A DNA stretch of 64,000 nucleotides from Auricularia sp. M13 (lineage: Eukaryota; Basidiomycota; Agaricomycetes; Auriculariales; Auriculariaceae), in NCBI GenBank assembly GCA_037042915.1, contig CM073201.1, positions 2,914,001-2,978,000 on the forward strand. Reading direction: 5' to 3'. Positions 30,379 through 41,108 of the stretch are shown in pieces (positions within the stretch are counted from its first letter, which is position 1; each line of letters opens with the position of its first letter). The translations under genes and the position numbers were made by a program. The notes beneath the pieces are model-generated. The model searched no databases. It saw only the letters and a list, made by a program, of their open reading frames with translations, and had not been told where the DNA came from.

Positions 30379-30858
30379 CGCTAATTATGACACGCACCGA
30401 CTGCAATCGCAGTTGTCCCAGGTGCGTACTTCTGGCGGTTGGCCTTGCACGAGTGAGGTCGACGTAAGTCTGCCGCAATCATTTCAATCGCATCCAATTT
30501 CGAGGCCACAGCAGGCCAAGCCTTGACCAAAGAATCATCGTCGCTCTCGAGCTGCTGTATCGTCTTCCAGGAATGGCTGGGTAGCGTAAGTCCGAGGCGA
30601 GTATGAAAACTGAAGAGAAACTCGGAACCGCGGAGTTCGCTCGGTTCCAATTTGCCTCTGACCTCGTCTGACCCCCGATGCAAAGATTCCCCCTCCCCCG
30701 AGTTCAATATCGTCGTTCCAGTACAACTTCAGCTGTGCCTGAAAATCTGGGATCGCCAGAATCATGACGCAATGCTGCCGCAAAAGGCTCCGTTCCGACG
30801 GCTTGGCCGCCGGAATGGCTGCAATTCTGCTCTTGCCCTCATCTTATCGCTAGGTATC
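30379..30858. other. Divergent region between the APH-like gene and the amidase
   Basis: It may hold the first exon of the APH-like gene and the amidase promoter. No motif is clear. Confidence 0.3.
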
Positions 30859-33031
30859 ATGCCGGACAACTGGAAGGAGCTTGCGACCGCCAAGAAACTG
30901 GAGCAGCAGAATTCGATACCGCGGGAATGGCTGCTCCCAGAGGACGCTGTGCCTCCGCCACAGCAGAAGAACGTTATGGGCGCTGCGAGGACGTGCGGCT
31001 TGCTGAGCGCGCGCGAGCTTGAGATTACGGAAACCGTGGACATTGCCTCTATACTGCGCAAGCTAGCCAGTGGCGAGTGGAGTTCTGTCGAGGTTACCAC
31101 GGCCTATTACAAGCGCGCCATCGTCGCGCAGCAGCTGGTGCGGCGACCCTAAATGCTGAAGGGAAGAATGAACTGAAATTATCACAGGTAAACTGCTTGA
31201 CGGAGATCTTTGTGGACCGCGCGATTCAACGGGCCAAGGAGCTTGATGAGCATCTCAAAGCGACTGGCGCACCCATCGGCCCACTGCACGGCCTCCCAAT
31301 CAGTCTGAAGGACCAATTCAGCATCGCGGGATTGGATACAACCATGGGTCGGTCCCTATGAGAAGTATTATTGATTTATGGGGACTAATTGATGCGCAGG
31401 CTACACTCAATGGATTGGCAAGCCGGCCGCCAAGAACTGTACGCTCGTGGACGTGCTCCTTGAAGCGGGAGCAGTGCCATTCGTACGAACTAATGTTCCA
31501 CAAACGCTCATGGTCAGTCTCTACAATTGTGCGCCATATTCACTCACATCTCACTCATTTTTCAGTGGCCAGAGACTTTCAATCATGTACGGCAAAGCGC
31601 TCGTGGCAAAACATCTGTGTTTTGCTCAACCCTTCTGTCTCATATAGGTCTTTGGGCGCACTCTGAATCCCCACAACCGAACGTTGACACCCGGCGGCTC
31701 CTCGGGTGGGGAGGGAGCACTCATTGCGTTCAAAGGCAGCCCGCTCGGCGTGGGTACTGACATTGGCGGGTTCGTCACATTATGAACATCATTGAGAATT
31801 CCTTAACCGTGTTTCCTTTGACGTCGGCAGGTCAGTACGCATTCCCAGTGCCGCATGCGGTCTTTACGGCCTGCGTCCGTCGTACCATCGCGTCCCGTAC
31901 CGCGGCGCAGTCAACTCGATGATGGGCCAAGACAGCATCCCTTCCGTCGCCGGTCCTCTCGCCAACAGCCTCGGGGCCGTCAAGATATTCATGCAGGCCG
32001 TTCTCGCAGGGAAACCGTGGCTAAAGGATCCGCTCGTGCTCCGCAAGCCGTGGGACGAGAGCGCCTACCAGCTCGCGGAGCACGGTGGGAAGGGCAGCAA
32101 GTTGTGCTTCGCAATGATGTGGGACGACGGTGCTTACAAGCCCACGCCGCCGCTGTGGCGCGCCATGGAAATGACCAAGCAGGCGCTGTTGGCTGCCGGT
32201 CATGAGGTCGTCGATTGGGACCCTCTCTACCATCAGGAACTGGTTCATATTGCTGTGAGATATTCATGACTCGTTCCCCGATATAGCGCTCACCGCGTTA
32301 ACGTATCAAGGGCGAGATTTGGGCGTCTGACGGCGGCCAGGACTTCCGCGCAGCGCTCGCCAGCACGGGCGAGCCGCTCCTTACGTCCCTGCTACCGGAC
32401 GACGTCACCCCATCCGGGGAGGACGTCCCGTCGTCGATCATCAGCGGTAAACCATGCGACGCGTACGAGCTGTGGCAAATCAATGCGCGCAAGACGCAAC
32501 TCCGCGAGGCATATAGCGACCACTGGAACGCAACTGTATCTGCCACTTCAACTGGACGACCTGTAGACGCACTGATCTCGCCCGTTGCGCCCTTCCCGGC
32601 GCCGCCGCATGGGTTGTACCGGTGCGCAATGTGCTCCCAGATGGAAGGTGTGTTCTGAGACTTTACACCGTGGCGCTGCGGTGTGTATAGGCTGGCGGCG
32701 TACACCACAGTCTTTAACGTGCTCGACTTCCCCGCTGCTGTCGTCCCGGTCACACGCGTCGACCCCGCGCTCGACGGTAAGGCCGAGAAACATGCCATCC
32801 GCAATCTGGAGGATCGCCTTATTTATGAAATGTGTACGTGGGGATCTTCTTGTTGCTGAGAAACGGAAGCTGAGGTCGGACAACATTGCAGACGAGCCGG
32901 AGAATTTCGAGAACGCGCCGGTGGGGCTGCAGGTCGTGGGAAGGACGCAGGAAGACGAGGCTGTCATTGCTATGGCGGAAATTGTGGATGCGGCCGTGAA
33001 AGATTACAAGACGAAGACTGGGTTGGCGTGA
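30859..33031 (+). CDS. Amidase-signature enzyme (acetamidase-like)
   Basis: The nine exons are 30859-31137, 31188-31347, 31400-31512, 31566-31586, 31648-31769, 31831-32254, 32311-32621, 32691-32833 and 32892-33031 (570 aa). The fourth exon is only 21 nt. The Ser-cisSer-Lys triad is visible: Lys in HGLPISLKDQF, the Gly/Ser loop TPGGSSGGEGALIAF, and the nucleophile region GTDIGGSVRIPS. The C-terminal YEPENFENAPVGLQVVG motif is typical of fungal acetamidase-type members. There is no signal peptide, so it should be cytosolic, hydrolysing an amide to acid plus ammonia for nitrogen use; substrates vary too widely in this family to predict. Introns are 50-69 nt, and every join keeps phase. Confidence 0.93.
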
Positions 33032-33626
33032 AAGGGATATCGGTAAGGCGGCGATTTTGATCGTTTGCGAAACTTGTATAACAGTGTCAGACATCCTTGA
33101 GAAAACAGGAATGCTTGTACAGTATACTACGAGGACTGGCGCATTGAAAAGCCGTAACCTGAATGAGCCATTTCCAGTTGGCTCCCTTGGAGGCAGTCCG
33201 AGGCAGTTCACGTATGTAAGAGAAGGTCGGAAAGCAGCCAACACCATTTCGACGTCCGCCCAACTCGGGTTGGCATCCGCGCACACCTCACTTTCTCCTT
33301 GCACAACCAACGCGTTACTGGGGCCATACTTTTAAACCTGACCGCATTCATGTCTCAGATCCTCAACCTTCAAGGCGATAATTCGTCCAATGTCGCGGGA
33401 AGCTCGCGGAAAAGCATACGAAGCCATTCCGGTAGCGGTGGCCACGAGGCCTGTCAGGCTCTTGTCAGCTGTGCAATTCCCGGGTTTCCTGTGCGCATAA
33501 AGGCGCTGAAGCGACGCTGCAAGTGACTCGCAGCTCTCCCCGCTGAGGCCAACTGCGGTTGACTTTGAGCACCGAGCAGTGAGCACCACCCCTGTAAGAT
33601 CGGCCGCAGTCAACCACCGCCCGTGC
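33032..33626. other. Intergenic region
   Basis: I see no gene between the amidase and the metacaspase. Confidence 0.35.
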
Positions 33627-35708
33627 ATGAACATTCCACGCTATATCAAGCCCCTTTCCAGCCTCGTTGGCCGGGTCGTGAACGTCAATAGATTCCTGGC
33701 GAGCGCGAGGGAGCGTGCTTTAGCCCATCGCGCTCGCCAGCATAAGGTGGAACCCCTGCGCAAAGCTCTGATTGTGGGTAGCAACAGGGTCTTCATTTCA
33801 TTTCCAGTAGCTTCAACTGAAGGCTTGAGCAGATTTCGATTGCCTATGGGCCCACTAGTCCCGTGCCGTCGCGCTCGAACTCACTCGCGACGCCTACGAC
33901 GCTGCCCAGTAATCCCGAGGGCTCACCAATCGCTCGATGCGCACCATCTGTCGAGGACGATCCCTGCCCGGCTGTCGGGCTCCCAGATGGTCCTCCTATT
34001 CCGCGTAGCCAGGGAACTATCCTCCGGCGCGCACACAAGGACGGCAACGGCATTGCAGAGTTGCTGAAGCGTGTGTATTCGCCTGGGTTGCGCATGTACA
34101 TGTGCAGCGCTGCTCACACGTACCTCACAAGGCAAATACAACTTCCAGCCGCAGGATATCATCCGGCTTGCGGACTTCGGGACTCACAAACAACCTACTG
34201 CTGCCAACATCGTATGCTCAGCTCCTGGCTGCTCATCTCGCATGTGCTGATCCGCGCATGACGTAGCGGGCAGCGATTAGGAAGCTATACAAGGGTGCCC
34301 GGGCAGGAAGTAATCTTTTCTTCGCTTGTGAGTACATTCCGTTCTCGTTGACGTGCCTTCGTGCTCATCAAATTTCCCAGTCATCGGCCACGGTGGTCAG
34401 AAGGAAAACCTTGACGGGACAGAAGTGGACGGGCAAGACGAGCGTAAGACTTGACACATTGTAAATTGTCAAGTCGTTTCCTCAACCGTCGCTTCCAGTA
34501 ATTATCACAGTCGACAACAAGGAAATACTGGACGACGTAAGCCAACTGTCCCTTCGCGCGACCTATCTAATGCAGATTCGATCGTCGTAGGAACTATATA
34601 GACTGCTCGTGGACCGACTTCCGGGCGGGGCAAAGCTCACGGTGAGCCCACCGCTTCTGTCTCTCAATCCACGCCATAATATTCTACATGTAGGCTGTCT
34701 TCGATTGCTGCCATTCAGGCACGGCCCTCGGTATGCATCCCAGGATGATCTTCCACCCAGCTTGATGGTGCCCATTGCTCTGTAGATCTTTCATACTCAT
34801 CCGAACATCCCGATCAACCTGTCCTACCTGCGAACCGCACCGTGACCGTGGAAAACATTGGGCAGCCGGAGCCTCCGTGTGCGAGCCATGCGCATGCCCG
34901 CTCTATGTCATCAGCTTACAGTCTGGCGTTTTCCCACTGACCATTACAGCGTACCGCAAGCTGATCCGCTCCGGTATGTTGCATCTATTCCACCCCAAGC
35001 ATGAACTTTCCCACTGACTATTTGTTTTTCTGCAGTGAGCCGGTGCGCTGGCAGCCGCTTCCTGTCCAGTCAGTATCGTCCTGGGGCGGACGCTGCTATT
35101 GGACACGTTGGCCGCACAGTGGTTAGCAATGGACCCCACTACTCCCTTCCCTGCCCAGCTGATTGGATCGTCTGCTCTGCAGGTTTCTATCTCGGCCTGC
35201 CGCGACAACCAAAGCGCGTACGAGTTCATCAATGGGTACAGCTTGACGGACCTCATCGTCCGCTACATCGGTGCGTCCCTTTTCCACAGACGGCCTTCGT
35301 TTCACATGATAACCAACGAGTGACACTCGTCAGAGCTCTACGGCCACACGTCCATCTCCAGCCTCATGGATAGATTGAGGTTCATTCGCCTTATTGTGTC
35401 GGTTCAAGTCTAACCCTGTTACAGGCGCAAGTACGTCTGCATCGACGGGCTCATCCGTGGCCGCGGTAAATTTCTAGATGGATGGACGGGTCAGGAGCCT
35501 CAGTTCTCCAGCAACCACAGTCTGGTATGTCCAGGTGCAACGGCGCCATCTCGCTATCAGAATGCAGCTTAATCCTTCGCTGCAGGACAAAGCCAAGGAC
35601 GAGCCCTTCATCTTCATGGATCCAGCTCCGGACCCAGCTCCGAGCGTCGACTCGCAACCTGCTACTGAACCAGTGGCTCAACCTCTACCTGTGGCCTGTC
35701 AGGCATAG
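33627..35708 (+). CDS. Metacaspase-like cysteine peptidase (clan CD, C14)
   Basis: Predicted exons are 33627-33788, 33833-34072, 34155-34211, 34267-34327, 34381-34443, 34499-34536, 34591-34641, 34694-34730, 34786-34876, 34917-34975, 35040-35270, 35334-35379, 35425-35524 and 35586-35708 (452 aa). The p20-like core starts RKALIVGSN and continues with RRAHKDGNGIAELLK and QPTAANIRAAIRKLYKGA. IGHGGQ holds the catalytic His (34389-34391). Then come LPGGAKLTAVFDCCHSGTALD with the catalytic Cys (34709-34711), ISACRDNQSAYEF and EPQFSSNHSL. A Pro/Ser-rich insert of about 50 residues sits between the first strand and RRAHKDG, unlike typical fungal metacaspases, where this loop is short. Metacaspases cleave after Arg/Lys and act in stress, ageing and proteostasis. 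The joins at 33789, 34073, 34877 and 34976 are tentative. Confidence 0.75.
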
Positions 35709-36075
35709 TGGCCGGATAACATAGACGGGCTACCAACGGGCTATTGCCCACGTTATATTTTTCTATTGGGTTTTGTGACATACAATTGGAAGCCAAACAC
35801 CTACGCGCTTTCTTTCCTGTTGGTCGTCGTTACCACATAGATACTGTTGTTCCTCTCGTCGGTGTCTCGTGTTTGCTTGAACATATACTTTTCATTGCAG
35901 TTCTATGTGTACACCATGAATGGACATGAAGCAGGATTCTCCAGCCATTAAGTAAAGAGTTTGGGACAGACACGCATGCGAACCTACGCGAAACACCATT
36001 TCAGAAGTGGCAAGAAGAAACAAAGCAAGACCAAAGCAAAAGCAAGATCGACTATAGTGCAACAACGAGCGACGT
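35709..36075. other. Convergent intergenic region
   Basis: 3' flanks of the metacaspase and the minus-strand nuclear protein. Nothing else is seen. Confidence 0.35.
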
Positions 36076-39000
36076 TTACCGCTTGTGCGGCGACGACACG
36101 CGCCGCAATAAGCCTGGACCAGCGCCAGCCTTGCGATGTTTCGCAGGTACCTTCGCGTGCGCGGCCGCGGCGGGCTTTGGCCTATCCCCCTCATCGTCCG
36201 AGTCAGAATCGTCCGAGTCCTCCCCAATCTGCGCGAGCTCGTCCGCCTCGCGGAACGCGTTCGCCTTGGACGCCGCGGTTGTCTTCGCCTTCGCCCGCGG
36301 CGGCTGCATGGGCGAGAGCGTGAAGCTGCTGAGCCCAGTGATGCCGCGCGTGTCAGAGCGGCGCGGGAGCTGCGGCCGCTGTGAAAAGAACGCCGGCTTC
36401 TCGACTGAGAGCGTCTTCGAGGTCCCGGGCGACGATGCCGCGGTGGTAAGGATCTTCGGCCGCGGCGTGTCCTCGCCCAAGTCGAGCGAGGCATCGACCT
36501 CCCCGATGTCGTCCACGGATGAGATGTGCGGCGAAGCTAGTGGTGCTTGCGGTTGCGTGAAGACCAGTGCTACGGGCGACGTAGTGTGCGACGACTCGAG
36601 TTGGTCGACGCTCGACGATGCGCCTTCGCGCGGCGAGGACGTTTCGAGCGCCGTCACGGTCGTCCATCCCGGCAGAGAGATGCGCGACTTCTTGCTCTGT
36701 TGCGAAACGTCGGCCGCTCCAGTAGTCGAAGTCGAGGCGGACGCGGCGGGCTGCTCCTGCTCACCAGCGTCATCCTCTGACTCCGGCTCCGGCGCAGGGG
36801 CAGGCGGCGCAGAATCCTTCTTCGCCTTCCCCTTCTTCGCCGGACCCTTGGCCGCCTTCGCCGCATCCCGCTCAGCTTTCTTTTTCTCGCGCTCCAGCCG
36901 CTTGATCTCCTTCTCCGCTTCCTTCGCCGCGTCTCGCTCAGCCTTCTTGCGCACGCGTTCAAGCCGCTTGGCCTCCTTGTCCGCGAGGAGCTTCGCCGCT
37001 TTCTCCGCCTTCGTCGTGTCTGCCAGGCGCGGCCGCCCGCCGACCGAACTAGCGCGCTTCTTCTTCTTCGTCGACGTGGTCGCATCCTGGTCGTCATCGG
37101 CGGCGTCGTCTTCAGGCTGAGTAGCGGCGCCGGCCAGCTTCTTCTTGAGCGCGTCTCGCTTGGTTGCAGCAGTGTTGGCGGGCACGGACGCCGCGCGACC
37201 GCGCTTGATGGGCTCAGCGTCCTTCGCCTCCTTGTCCTTTCCGGTTCGTCGTCCAGCGTTGGCAGTCGCGGGCTGCTTCTCCTTTGACAGCTTGGAATTC
37301 TCCTTCTCCTTCTCCTTTTCCTTCACCTCGACCTTCTTCTCCTCTTCCTCCTCTTCCTCCTCCTCTTCTTCCTCTTCTTCATCCGGCCTCTCCTCGGCCT
37401 CGGGATCCTTGCGCGGCGTGCGATGCTGCTTCGCATACGTCACAAGCCTGCGCGGCGTGTCCATGAGCACGTCCAGCTCCTTGTGCTTCCTGGGCGTCTG
37501 CGTGAACGTCTGAATGGGCGACACCTCGTCCTGCGTCGGCGGCTGTGTCGGTGGGGGCGGCGGCGTGAGGACGCGCGTGAAGCTGGTATGCGCCGTTGTG
37601 GACGGCTCCTCCTCAGCCTCGGACGGCTGCGTCAACACTATATCCGTCGGCCTAAGCATCATCACACTGGGCGACATCCGCTCCTCCGCAGCGGCAATCG
37701 CGCTGAGCGCCTCGTCTCCGCGCCTGTACACCGCTTGGAACTGCGAGCTCGCGGGCCCGTTGAGATCGGCGAACGAGCGCGCCGCGGCGCTCAGCCCCCT
37801 CAGGCTCTCCTGCACCATGCCAGCCGTCTTCTTGGCGCCCGAGTCGGATTCGTCAGAGTCGGACGACTCGCTGCTCGAGTGCGCGATGATCTGGATCTTC
37901 GGTTGGCTGCCGCCGCTGCGCGAGAGCCGCCGCTGGCGCCGCAGCTCCACGTCCTCGCCGTCGTCGTCGGCCAGCACGGGCTCCTCGGGTTGCTTCTCGG
38001 AGTCGTCGTCTTCGGCCTCCTCCTCGTCGCTCTTGTCCGGGATAAGCGCGGCGAGTGAGCTGCGCGCGGGACCGGGCCCGCGAATGAGTGCGTCGAGGTC
38101 CACCGTGTCGAGTTCCGTGAGCGGCCTGCTGGGCTTGGTGTCGGCGGGCGACTCGGCGTCGTCCTCGTCCGAGCTGTCCTCATCTGAATCGGAAGACGAA
38201 GACGAAGACAACTCGGCCTTCTTCCCCTCCTCCTGCTCCTCTTCCTCCTGCCCCTCGGCGCCCTTCTCAGCAGCAGTAGCAGCGGCCTTCTCCTTCTTCT
38301 TCGCCTCCTCACGCGCAAGCCAGCGCTCCAGCTCGCCCACCAGGGCGGAGCCGCCCTTGCCGCTTTTCCTCGCCTCCGCCAGCCGCGCGCGCACGGCCGG
38401 CTCGCCGCCCTTGATGATCGGGCACTCGTACCGCATATGAAACGGGCGCGTCTCACAGACGGGGCACGGCACGCGCTCGTACAGCTTTCCCGTCTTCTTC
38501 GTCGTCGGCGCAGGCGAGGACGTGTCTTGCTGGGTCTGGGACTGGGACTGGGACTGGGGCTCCTGACTCGTGGTAGCGGTCGCAGTCGCGGTTGCAGGAT
38601 TGGGGTGTGCAAGGGCGAGCGCGGCGGCCAGCGCCTCGGCGGATGTCGAGCCTGAGGGCGCGACGGCGGCTGCGTCGCCGATGGTCGCGGCTGGGGCGGT
38701 GTCGGTGTTGGGCGCGAGCGGCTTCTTCCACCGCGCCTTGGCTGCGATATTCGCAGCGACGGCTGCCGCGGGGTCGAGCGTGGGGACAGGGACAGGGACA
38801 GGGACAAGTGTGGGCAGGGCAACTTCATTGGCGGTGGTAGCGTTCTTCTTCTCTGTTCCCTTCTCTTTATCTTTCTCCTTGTCCTTGTCCTTGTCTTTGT
38901 CTTTGTCCGACCGCGCAGTCTTCGCCCTGGGCAGCTTGACAGCGCCCTCCACCAAAGTATTCTCTTCCTCCTCCGCAGCAGAGACAGAGGCGGACGAGCG

Positions 39001-40217
39001 CGAGCTCGATCTGCGGCGCGGTGCTTTCTTTGCCTCGTTCTCGCGCTTGCTCTCCAGATGCTTCCGTAGGATATCGGCGGACGTGAGCGTGGCGCGCCGG
39101 CGCTCGTTGAGCTCGCGTAGCGCCGCTTGCATTTCGTCTGCTACGATGCCGACCAATTAAACTCGGGCAAGCGAGCAGAGCAGGGCAAATAACACACCTG
39201 TGGAACTTGAAGGGATGGCCGGAGCGGCTTCATGGATTTGCTTGGTCGAATCTTTGTGAGTCGTGGCTGCATTACACCTTCGATGAGCATCAAAGGAGAC
39301 AAAACAGCAGCAAAACAGACCGGTGGGTGCAGATGCGGCGGCCTCTTCAGTTGCGGTAGTAACAGTAGCTGGCTCGTCACTTGCTTCTTATGAGCATTTG
39401 GGTTTGAGTTTTTGGTTTCCGATGCCGCCAGCCAAGTGAGGAGGCGTACCTGCAGTATCAGCGGTAGCAGCTGCCCCTTTTGTCTTTCTTCGCTTGGTAG
39501 TAGCAGGTGCTGCAGACTCCTCTGTGTTTGCCTGTTTGCGTTTCCTGCCTGGTTTTGCCTTGACGGGCTCTGCAGCTGGTTCGGCAGCGTTCGCATTCGA
39601 CGAGGCGCCAGCGACTACGATTTCAACAGGAGGCAGCAATGCGAGTGGTTGAGTTGGTAGTTGAGACTGAGGTTGCACTGATGGTTGCGGAGCGGGAGGC
39701 GCTGGTTCAGGGAGCCGTGGAGGCTGCGAGTCGGTAAGCGTCGGCTGGTGGGCGTCTGTCCGCTGCTTTTTCTTGGGCGGCGCGTCCTGCCATTGGCTCA
39801 GCTCTCCGCCGTCAGAGGAAACAGTTGAGACATACTGGGTGCTCGTTATGCAACACAGTAACCTCGACCTCGACTGCGCCGTCCTGGCCTGCGCGCAGGG
39901 CGAATGCCTCGAAATCGCGTTCTACAATGTCACAGCACGCTTCAGCAGTCGAACTAAGACAGGCAATTGAGAGTGTACAGACCATCGTCGAGGTCTATAC
40001 GGCGTTTCTTGCGCAGCTGGGTGAGCTGCAGCGGTTCGGTTTCTGCGAGGCCCAGCTTAGCGCGGACCGTCGCCTTGAGCGATTGCAGCGACCCCTCTGT
40101 AGCGTCCGTAAGCAACGAATATTCGAAATAAACATAAATTTAATAAAATTCACCTGTAAAGACGCGCTCGAACGTGCGCTCGTCGCTGAGGAACGTGACG
40201 ATGGGCGCGTCGGGCAT
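36076..40217 (-). CDS. Large disordered nuclear protein with zinc knuckle
   Basis: The exons are 40217-40154, 40096-39983, 39921-39836, 39786-39450, 39386-39321, 39266-39198 and 39140-36076 (1266 aa); the long last exon alone is an open frame of over 1000 codons. The N-terminal 85 residues look like a small folded domain (MPDAPIVTFLSDERTFERVF, RKKRRIDLDDERDFEAFALR), possibly ubiquitin- or PB1-like. Then come basic NLS-type stretches (PPKKKQR, GRKRKQ, TTKRRKTKG). A C-x2-C-x5-H-x4-C knuckle, VPCPVCETRPFHMRYECPI, sits near residue 480. The rest is low complexity: poly-Ser/Asp/Glu, a Glu run near 37330-37383, Lys/Asp repeats and a Lys/Arg/Glu/Ala coiled coil. It ends LLRRVSSPHKR. Composition suggests a chromatin or nucleolar scaffold; no orthologue is recognised. 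It diverges from the complex I gene with 97 bp between ATGs. Confidence 0.8.
37326..37384. repeat. Purine/pyrimidine-biased microsatellite coding poly-Glu
   Basis: TCC/TTC-rich tract on the plus strand that encodes a run of about 15 Glu in the nuclear protein. Such tracts are length-variable. Confidence 0.6.
38870..38910. repeat. Hexanucleotide repeat coding Lys-Asp
   Basis: Repeats of CTTGTC/CTTTGTC type on the plus strand encode a DKDKDKDKEKDKEK stretch. A second short tandem (GGGACA)n is at about 38775-38800 and a (GGGACT)n at about 38537-38557. Confidence 0.6.
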
Positions 40218-40314
40218 GGTGGACAGGAAGCAAGGAGCGCACGCCGCGTCCAAACTCCGCTTCGCTCGTTACACCCAACCCTCGTCCACCACCACCAGCC
40301 CCTTGTCAGCAACT
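40218..40314. promoter_or_regulatory. 97-bp divergent promoter
   Basis: The start codons of the nuclear protein (40217, minus) and the complex I subunit (40315, plus) are separated by 97 bp, so both promoters and 5' leaders must share this stretch. Confidence 0.6.
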
Positions 40315-40702
40315 ATGGCTGGACCCGGCGCTGCTGGTGCGCCTGCTCAGCTTACACTATCTGTATTTGCTGAGCTCCCGCGCACAGGAGGTATCCCAGG
40401 ATTTCACCCGCATTTGCCCAGCCCGGCGTACCGCTGGGGCGGCAAGGCCATCGGCGCCGTCATGTGGTTCTTTATTTTCTACCGCATACGGTGAGCTGAT
40501 AGCTAGAGTGTGCCGTTGGAGCTCATAATGGCATTCAGGAAAGACGGCCAGGCCAAGATGCTGGTGCGGCCAATCATCATGCTGGCATTGCACAACTATC
40601 ATCTGCTCACTTGTTTTGTGCTTTCGATCGCAGGGCCAGCACTCGTTTATGCATCATGGTCCCGCCGGCGCAGAACACGCACACGGCGAACAGCATCATT
40701 GA
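40315..40702 (+). CDS. Complex I accessory subunit (NDUFB2/AGGG-like)
   Basis: The three exons 40315-40490, 40539-40563 and 40634-40702 encode 89 aa. After a Pro/Ala-rich N-terminus comes a single hydrophobic helix AIGAVMWFFIFYRIRKDGQ, then KMLG and a His-rich tail (SFMHHGPAGAEHAHGEQHH). The MWF-x-I-x2-R pattern followed by D and LG fits the small single-span NDUFB2-type subunit of mitochondrial NADH:ubiquinone oxidoreductase, which sits in the membrane arm. Length is normal for such subunits. The second coding exon is only 25 nt. The assignment rests on a short motif, so it is moderately sure. Confidence 0.6.
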
Positions 40703-41108
40703 ATACGAGATTATTTTGTGTACCGAAGCGCAACTGCAACTTAGAACCTGCTGGACCTATTCAGCTTTGCTTGATTCCTCGCGACCCTCAAGATTCAAGA
40801 CCTTTCGAAAGGCCATAGGGCCACCGCGACAGACCGCGCTTTCTGTTCTCTAGTCCTGCGCCTCTCCTTATGATCCCTACGCCACCCTGGAACTTCATGC
40901 TCAGGCTCACTCCGCATAGCTTACGCATTGGAAAATTGCATTTACCTGAAAAACTCGAATTCAAAGCTTGAATGGGTTGCTCAGGACCCGACGTGCCGTG
41001 TAGGAACCTCGGGTTTTCTACGGCAGCAGGTGTGCTGTACTGCTAGCGGCCCGGTCGACCGCAACCGTCTGCGTTGTGCACCTGTTGGCTCCCGCCACCA
41101 TCGTCGCA
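40703..41108. other. Intergenic region before GH5
   Basis: No gene seen. It must hold the GH5 promoter; no clear TATA was found. Confidence 0.3.

Noticed and set aside
35466-35494. Possible 29-nt intron in the last third of the metacaspase
   Set aside because: It is too short for this genome, and reading through it keeps the frame into EPQFSSNHSL.
36083-38440. Long plus-strand open frames (345 and 308 aa) opposite the large nuclear protein
   Set aside because: They are antisense shadows of a GC-rich low-complexity coding exon; they consist of Ser/Arg runs without any domain, and the minus frame has spliced, phase-consistent exons.
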